The translations under genes and the position numbers were made by a program. This document shows, one piece after another, positions 57,737 to 64,000 of a stretch of DNA of 64,000 nt. The notes below the pieces were generated by a model. It made no database searches, was not told the DNA's origin, and saw only the letters and a list, made by a program, of their open reading frames with translations. The stretch lies in NCBI GenBank assembly GCA_021234535.1, contig SFZH01000008.1, forward strand, positions 17,833,358 to 17,897,357, given 5' to 3'. The first letter of the stretch is position 1, and each line of letters starts with the position of its first letter. The stretch comes from Stichopus chloronotus (lineage: Eukaryota > Echinodermata > Holothuroidea > Aspidochirotida > Stichopodidae).

Positions 57737-57776
57737 AAATAAATAAATAAATAAATCAATCAATCAATCAATCAAT
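57737..57776. repeat. Compound microsatellite (AAAT)n-(CAAT)n
   Basis: About five AAAT units are followed without a break by about five CAAT units, as if one substitution had spread through half the array. The flank ATGGGCCATAGC could be the 3' end of a retroelement, but no retroelement body is recognised upstream. Confidence 0.93.
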
Positions 57777-60097
57777 GGACAGGAGAGATGGACATACACA
57801 TACTGGCTTTAGAGAGATCACTTGGAACTAGCCTGTATATTCAGTAAAGCATGTTTTAGCAATGACGTTTCCTGATTATGTAAACCAACTTGCCACAATC
57901 ACATAAATGTATACCTAATTGCTTGCACTGATTTCTCAATGCTGGTGCATATATTGGGGGGGGGGGGTCAATGCATCATTGAGTAAACTCGTGACTAGGT
58001 ACATGATGTTTGATTACAAAGACACGTTAACAGTACTGAATGTGTCTTTACCAGGTAGCTATGAAGCTCTTAAATATGGAATAAAAAGGGAGAAATACTT
58101 ACATATTGTTACATGCTAAAAGAAAAATGCAGTCACCCCAAGCTTAATTAGAATACCTCCCAAGCTAGTTCATTGGTGTGGCTCTTTTTTGCAACATCAT
58201 TTTTTTTGTTAAATTGCTTTAAAATTTTGCAGCATACAACACCTTGCTGATGCAATAGTTGTATTCAGAAACATCATAAAACATATTTAAAAGAAATGAA
58301 GAGGGCAAATTTTGCAAGGTTTTGACGATTTTTCAAAATAATGTTGGGACCACTGCTTATTCCTTCTTTACTTATTGGGAGAGTACAGTCAGTATAAGAG
58401 CTTGCACAACCCAGGCTGTGGTTGCAATTAACCATTTTGCAGTGGTGACTTTTAATAACGTGCTGAGAAATTTTTCCACGTGTACATTCAATCAATCGTA
58501 GCTTACAAATCTTCCAAAAATGGTACTGTACATGGAGATAAAAGAGTACCATAAAAGGAAACAAAATTGTAACAGATTAAACAATCATGATGTTAGACTC
58601 CAACACAGTAACTGCCAGCTGTATGAAAAGCCAGGAGAAAGCATTGGTCAGTCATGGGGTTCTACCCCTAACAATTACGAAATGGTGACTACTTTTTTAT
58701 GAAAATCCACGACACAGTTGTAAAATTCAAATCTGAGGGTGAGCTACTACAGTCTTATGGACCTATTTGGTATTACATGGGGAGGGGGGATAGGGACATA
58801 AACATTGCACATGCACAAACATTAAATCCCTGCAACACACTGCAAGAAATCACACTGGCCCAAATACACACAAGATGCTTTCACTCATCAGTGCTGGACT
58901 GATGGAAAGAGGAAGGAAATGGAGGGGAGGTGGTAGAACCACTCACGGCAATGGAAAGGTCATAAATTTGGTCAATTAGGCAGAGATAAGATCAGCAACA
59001 TTACTTCTCATTTGAATCAAATTGGTAGAAATTTAGAAAAAGGTCTACAGTGTATTTGAAATTACCCTGTCGACAAGTAGTGAAAAAATAATAAAAGACA
59101 ATGTTTTGTTGTAGCCTACAACCACTCTCTAAGCCTAACACAAATAATGTCAGCAAAAAAATCTCAACACTAGGCTATTTCCTACTTGAAACTTCAAGAC
59201 TCGAAGTAAACAACGTTGTTCTACAGGATGATATGATGTACTTCAGGCTTACTAAAATCCAAAACACCTGTTCCTATTAGTATTACACGGGTCAGAAAGG
59301 TCCTAAGTATGCGACCAACAAATGTTTTTTGGCCCAAACAGTCTAGAATTAATTTGGTTTAGGTGCATGACATTAAAAAAAAAAAATAGTGGTTTCCTCG
59401 CAAACTATGGTACTTCAACGTCACATAGACATATGTAAACTAGGAGCTAGCTACTCACACACTGATGAGGTCGAACACAAATGGTAGGGTCCTTGTGCTG
59501 TATTAAAGGCAAAACAGTCCTGCTTCACCCCATGCATATATGTACCTAATGCGTCTTCCAATTGCTCCTTCCGGACCGATCTTACTCTCGTGTATTTATT
59601 TCTACAGTTTGACTCTAAGCTAATCTAGTGTTGGTAACAGGTAAGATTCAATAAGCATTTCTGCATAATCTGCATTTATGAGTAAACATTTATAGTTATT
59701 GTATAAATGCAAACTACAGTACTCATGCGATTCAACATCACTTTGCTGACAGATTGTATTTGCAGGCCTAAACTTATATTTTTCCAATTGATGTTGAACA
59801 TAGGATAGGCGGAAGAGGCGTAGAATCTTGAAGAAACACATTAAAATATGTTTTGTAACTTACAAAATATTGAGCATGCACAAGAAATAAGGCCAAGTTA
59901 AACAACATGTTCAACTTATGCTAAAGATTGAAGGTGGATTGGTGATTTTGGATACATGTTTGAGTGGATCAATTCATGACTTTTCCAAGTTAACATTGCA
60001 GAACGGCACGTGTGCCCGTGGAGGATGGTAATGATACTAGTACCTATGGCCGTACTGAGACGGGGAAAAAGTACCAGAATCGGTTCTTTCTGGTACC

Positions 60098-60330
60098 ACC
60101 CAACCCTACTCACTGCTGTGGGTGTTCACGAGTAGCTTAAATACTTACCCATTGCTCCAATAATGCATACATTTGGTCTTACTCTAAATGTCCTTGATAT
60201 TAATTTTAGCATCCCACCCTCTAAGGCCTAGCCCGCCCTCGTTTGCCTTTTGCTCGAGTTGCCGACAACCTGATTCTACTGTCCCCTCCTATGTTTTGCC
60301 TTTGACCTTCATCAAATACCTTGGTAAAGT
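60098..60330 (+). mobile_element. Family A copy, left part
   Basis: CACCCAACCCTACTCACTGC + TGTGGGTGTTCACGAGT, TACTTACCCATTGCTCCAAT, CATTTGGTCTTACTC, AGCATCCCACCCTCTAAGGC + CTAGCCCGCCCTCGTTTGCC and TTTTGCTCGAGTTGCC. It keeps the arm words better than most copies. Right terminus missing. Confidence 0.8.
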
Positions 60331-62845
60331 TTACTCATGAATCAGGTAGAAGGCTACCTGAAATACCTTCAAGTTCAAAAAACTTTTTTCTACTTCAAAT
60401 GACTTTTTCAAATAACTTTTTAAACTTAACTAACATACCTTAACTTTTTTCTTAACTTTAAGTTCCAATAACTTTTTTCTAGGTAATGTCCTCAGCAAGT
60501 TAAACAGATTTTATGCTACATTGACTTCAAATATTATTGAGCTCTATGTACAAAAAAAAAAAAGAGAGATAATCCATTGTACTAATGGCTACATGAATGT
60601 ACAAGTGCAACTTCTTTGAGAGTGTATCTCAAAAGGTTTTCAGGGTGAAATGCGACAATCTTAAATGACCTTCCACATATTCAAACAAACAATCAAGAAT
60701 TCTCTATAAAACAAGATAAAGGATAAACTTAAGATTCTCTTCTTGATATACTGTGTTTTGTGTTTCATGAATGACGTACAGTGGATTATGACAAAAGTTC
60801 AACAGGGAGCTGCCACTCTAACGTTACAACATCAGTTCCCTGAGCCCAACAACATGATGGTTTCTACTGCACATTCACACCCCTGCTTAAAGCAGACACA
60901 AACAGTGACCTCATAGTACAGACTAATTAATAGCCTTATCCTCTGAGAAATAATTCAGCAAATCTACCTTTCCTCTAACTTTAACGAAATCCTTTATTTC
61001 TTTTTTCTTTTACTGTGTAGGCTTTCCATTTCCTCATTTTGAAAGTGACACAATGGTGCCCTTTCAATTACAAGAGATACATTGTTGGATGCAATGTGTA
61101 AATTACTGCTTTCAGTATTGATGATTTAACTGATAGAATTATTTAAACAGACACTATGGAGGAACTCTGAAATGTTTTTCCTCATATATTCGTATATTTC
61201 ACCCGGTTTTTTTCAGTGAAAATGATCGTTTCTTGAACTACTCATGTGTTACGACTATTCTTCAAGATGCAAATTGCAAACCTGCTAAATGCACATCAAC
61301 CCAAGTTGGGTTTACGTCTCCGTGAAGTTGAGCCTCCACTCTCATACATTCCATTCTTTTGCACCATACCTCTGATATCTACCATGATCTATTATATCCA
61401 CTTAATTCCACACAATTTTCCTTGATTCTCCATACTGGAGTGCTGACTTAGAAATACAGCAAATAACTGTTATCTTCTATTAATTTTTCCTGTAAAGGGC
61501 ATGCAGTGCACACCCCACCTCCGTGTGTACGCTAACACGGTTGTTCAGGAGGGCTGATGAACTTTGACCCACACAGAAACGCTGAAAGCATGTATCAAAC
61601 AGTGCTCTCCACTTACACGTTTCGCAGGAAAAAAGAGACAAAATGGAAACCAAGCATGGCGGAGCATCTGGTCAGATATCTATTTTCTGTTTTCAACTTA
61701 AGTTTGAGATATAAATTAGGGCAAAATATGTACATTAACCTTTACAACGACAACTAAGCAACATGTTTAATGCTTTCTCAGTTCCTCAAAAGTCAAACAG
61801 AAACGAGATGGAAAAACATCAAAAGTTAACAAAAAAATGGCAATAAACTTACACATTAATAATAAACTCAAAAGACTCATTTTCACTTTTGGGGAAGGAA
61901 AGAAAAAGAGGAAAAGAAGGAAGAACCTTGTTAAGTTTTGGCGAGAAAAATCTTGCAAGGGAAAAATTTACAGACTGCTTAAAACTAAGACAAGCATTAA
62001 TTTGACATTTGATGCAATTAAAAAAATCATTAATGAGAAAAGGTAAAAAAGTAACTAGACAAGAACAGATTCTATTACACTTTCAGATTAAGATAAGTTA
62101 CAAAACACGTCAATCTGAAAGTGAAATTCTGTTATAAGCGTTCTCGATCTGTGAGGACTGGAGTCTGCCCTCACTTCAAGGTGGTTAATAATTTTAGGCC
62201 AAGTGAAACCAAGAGAGGTTGGTGGAATGGCAGAAAAGACAAACAAGTGCATTTCCATAAAAATTGCAAGACTGATCTCAAGTTTTATTTATGTGGATAT
62301 ACAGTATATTGCTTTACATCCTGGAAACCTTGCTCTCCATATTGGAGAGCTGCATCTCTTTTATCACATTTAATGTCCTCAGCGTTCCATTTTCAGAGGT
62401 GAGAATTCACCTTCAATCAGTATGTAGAGGTGCACATACAAAACTAATGGGGGACATAAACAGTTCAATCAACTGTCACAAAAGACTGACGCTTCCGAAT
62501 TTTATCTCACAAATGCAAGTGTACCTAGGTAAAATTCAGCATGCATGCCTACCTGCCGGCGCAATCAACACTTTACATTTCAAGTATGGTGGAAACAAAT
62601 GCAAACGAAAAGACGGCGAGTACCCATGCAGCACATCGCAGACACCCACGTAGGAACTATAGAATAGTACCCTATATCACATGTTCATGCATCTTCTGCT
62701 ACATGTATATATGTATGATTTCCTTTTGGAATACCTCATCAACCAATGTAATAACATATTCCCCTTCTGATAACATATTCCACTTCTGCAAGTAGGCGTT
62801 GCTACATTCAAGTGAAGACATCCCTATGTAGCGATCAACAGTAAT
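60331..62845. other. Non-coding stretch
   Basis: A degenerate AATAACTTTTT-type repetition near 60375-60480; otherwise no repeat family. Plus-strand frames at 61837-62653 are basic and overlapping and have no recognisable domain. Confidence 0.4.
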
Positions 62846-63290
62846 GTACACAAAGGTAACGGAATGGCTACGATCACTGTACTTTACAGAATACCAAAAT
62901 TTCCCCCCGTCTGGAATGTTCCATACCAGGATACGTAAGTACAGTCTAGGTCAGATCTTTTTCCACGGAACATGCTCACCATGATTATGAAGTCAAGGAC
63001 TGAATGTAATCAACTCCATTCCGCTTACATTTTTTGATACTTGGTGTAACAATACAGCATATCAATCCAGAGCACTGTACTATACAAGATGGCGATAGAA
63101 CAGCTACAATTTCTTTCTTCGTGTTTACAGAATACCAAACTTCCCCCCTGGCTGAATGTAACATACCAATCTACAATGAAGATGTATTCCCCATAACATG
63201 CCCAACATGATTATGTATTCAAGAAATGAGTATTATAATCAACTGTATTAGATACAAAGGAAATCCTAATTCCTCATCATGTGTGGATTC
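62846..63290. repeat. Diverged 241-bp tandem duplication
   Basis: TTACAGAATACCAAA starts near 62884 and again near 63125. After each, TTCCCCCC..CTG, AACATGC.CA.CATGATTATG and ATAATCAACT / GTAATCAACT recur in the same order. Two copies, roughly 75-80 percent alike by eye, with small indels. Confidence 0.85.
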
Positions 63291-64000
63291 CCTTTTCCTT
63301 TGTTAGCTATATGATACACAAACGCCTCACACAATGGGGCCACATTTTAGATGGAAAACAGCAAAATTGGTGAGTTCCTGTTTTCACTGAATAACACAGG
63401 TCTGATAGAAAAAAAAATTACAAAGATTAAAGAGAGGCCTTCCTATAGTGCTACAGTGAAGTTATTAAAGTTGGGTGTACAGTTAGGTAATGTACAAACA
63501 GAGATGAAATACATGTTACACATTTATTTTACTGAAATAAATGCACTGCACACAATGGTATCATTGGCTATAACATACATGCAGTACTGTCCCCCAGCTA
63601 GAGTCTACTGAACATTTGTTGGATGACAAAACACTTACAGTAATTTTTGTCATTGCCACTTGATCAGACTTCCAAATTCTCATGCCAAAATTGTTCATCC
63701 ATTAGTTTCATTTGACTTATATGTCTTACTAATATTGTCAAATGTTTGTTGAATTTGATTCTGTAAAGGCATCATGGGCACATCAGTGGATTTGGTGCAT
63801 TAAAAGTCTTGTTTTTATTGTAACCATCATCATTAATAAAGGCTGAAGAATTACTTCGATGTTTACGTACTTCACGAGGGCTCAAATGGGTCGAAGGGAT
63901 TTTACTAGTACTTCATCACTTTTTCCTACCAGATCAGAAAGAATGTGCCCTCCCTGGAACTTTACATCACAACTGATGAAAAATCCTCTTTGACTGTTTT
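63291..64000. other. Non-coding stretch
   Basis: No supported feature. An 86-codon ATG frame at 63351-63611 has no recognisable domain. Confidence 0.4.

Larger units (their letters stand above)
52168..60097. other. Long non-coding stretch
   Basis: About 8 kb without a recognised repeat family apart from the entries below. Several frames of 60-115 codons occur on both strands (for example plus 56888-57235, minus 53152-53487). The last is preceded by TTTCGCTTTTGCAG but lacks a donor, and the plus strand over it is also open after a strong acceptor at 53259, so no call is made. A C10 run lies near 55110 and a 12-base G-run near 57956-57967. Confidence 0.4.

Overview
The window is non-coding-looking DNA from a eukaryote, most likely a metazoan. 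It is AT-rich, has no operon-like gene packing, is full of A/T and G/C homopolymer runs and microsatellites, and no reading frame exceeds about 136 codons, so any gene present is split into short exons by very long introns. The abundance of TACATGTA-like words, the many short degraded repeat families, and a degraded element ending in GTGGCGTAGCTAGGATTTTT at 38889 suggest a marine invertebrate, perhaps an echinoderm. That assignment is an inference. I recognise no named gene, rRNA, tRNA, snRNA or CRISPR array, and no transposase or reverse transcriptase.

The best-supported content is repetitive. Family A is a dispersed inverted-arm (foldback or MITE-like) element with 18 recognisable loci. Its ends read ATTCAC...ACTTACCCCTTGC, the subterminal arm contains CTCTAAGGCCTAG, and copies lie head to head or arm to arm at 10559-10899, 11091-11454 and 16045-16776. 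Family B is a relative with the terminal word GAATTCGCTAGCGAC and a (CA)n tract at a fixed internal position (17430, 23227, 34951, 36366 and fragments). Family D is a 290-380 bp element ending in TTCCAGCTTTAA (20281, 29837, 32961). Family C is a weaker family whose end reads GAGACAGGTAAGT (6300-6670, 14645, 15553, 24957, 27145). The most regular structure is a minisatellite of about 1 kb at 2525-3510, built from 45-bp monomers arranged as 90-bp dimers. There are also a 241-bp tandem duplication near the right end, a nested 85-bp/17-bp tandem repeat at 31698, a perfect 20-bp hairpin at 37856, several microsatellites and two G-quadruplex motifs.

Layout: 1-5 kb, minisatellite and plain sequence; 5-18 kb, the densest cluster of families A, B and C plus several candidate exons; 18-38 kb, scattered copies of A, B and D and more candidate exons; 38-64 kb, mostly plain intronic or intergenic sequence with a few A fragments, a few microsatellites and one of the better candidate exons (minus strand, 44011-44191).

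Candidate exons were chosen by eye from splice-site quality, an open frame between the sites, and base composition. The best are 44011-44191 (-), 5047-5129 (+), 6972-7071 (-), 9842-9938 (-), 25828-25973 (-), 32140-32493 (-) and 35321-35371 (-). Open frames of this size also arise by chance here, so none is secure, and I cannot show that they belong to one transcript. Most better candidates lie on the minus strand, so the window may be largely introns of one minus-strand gene with short exons.
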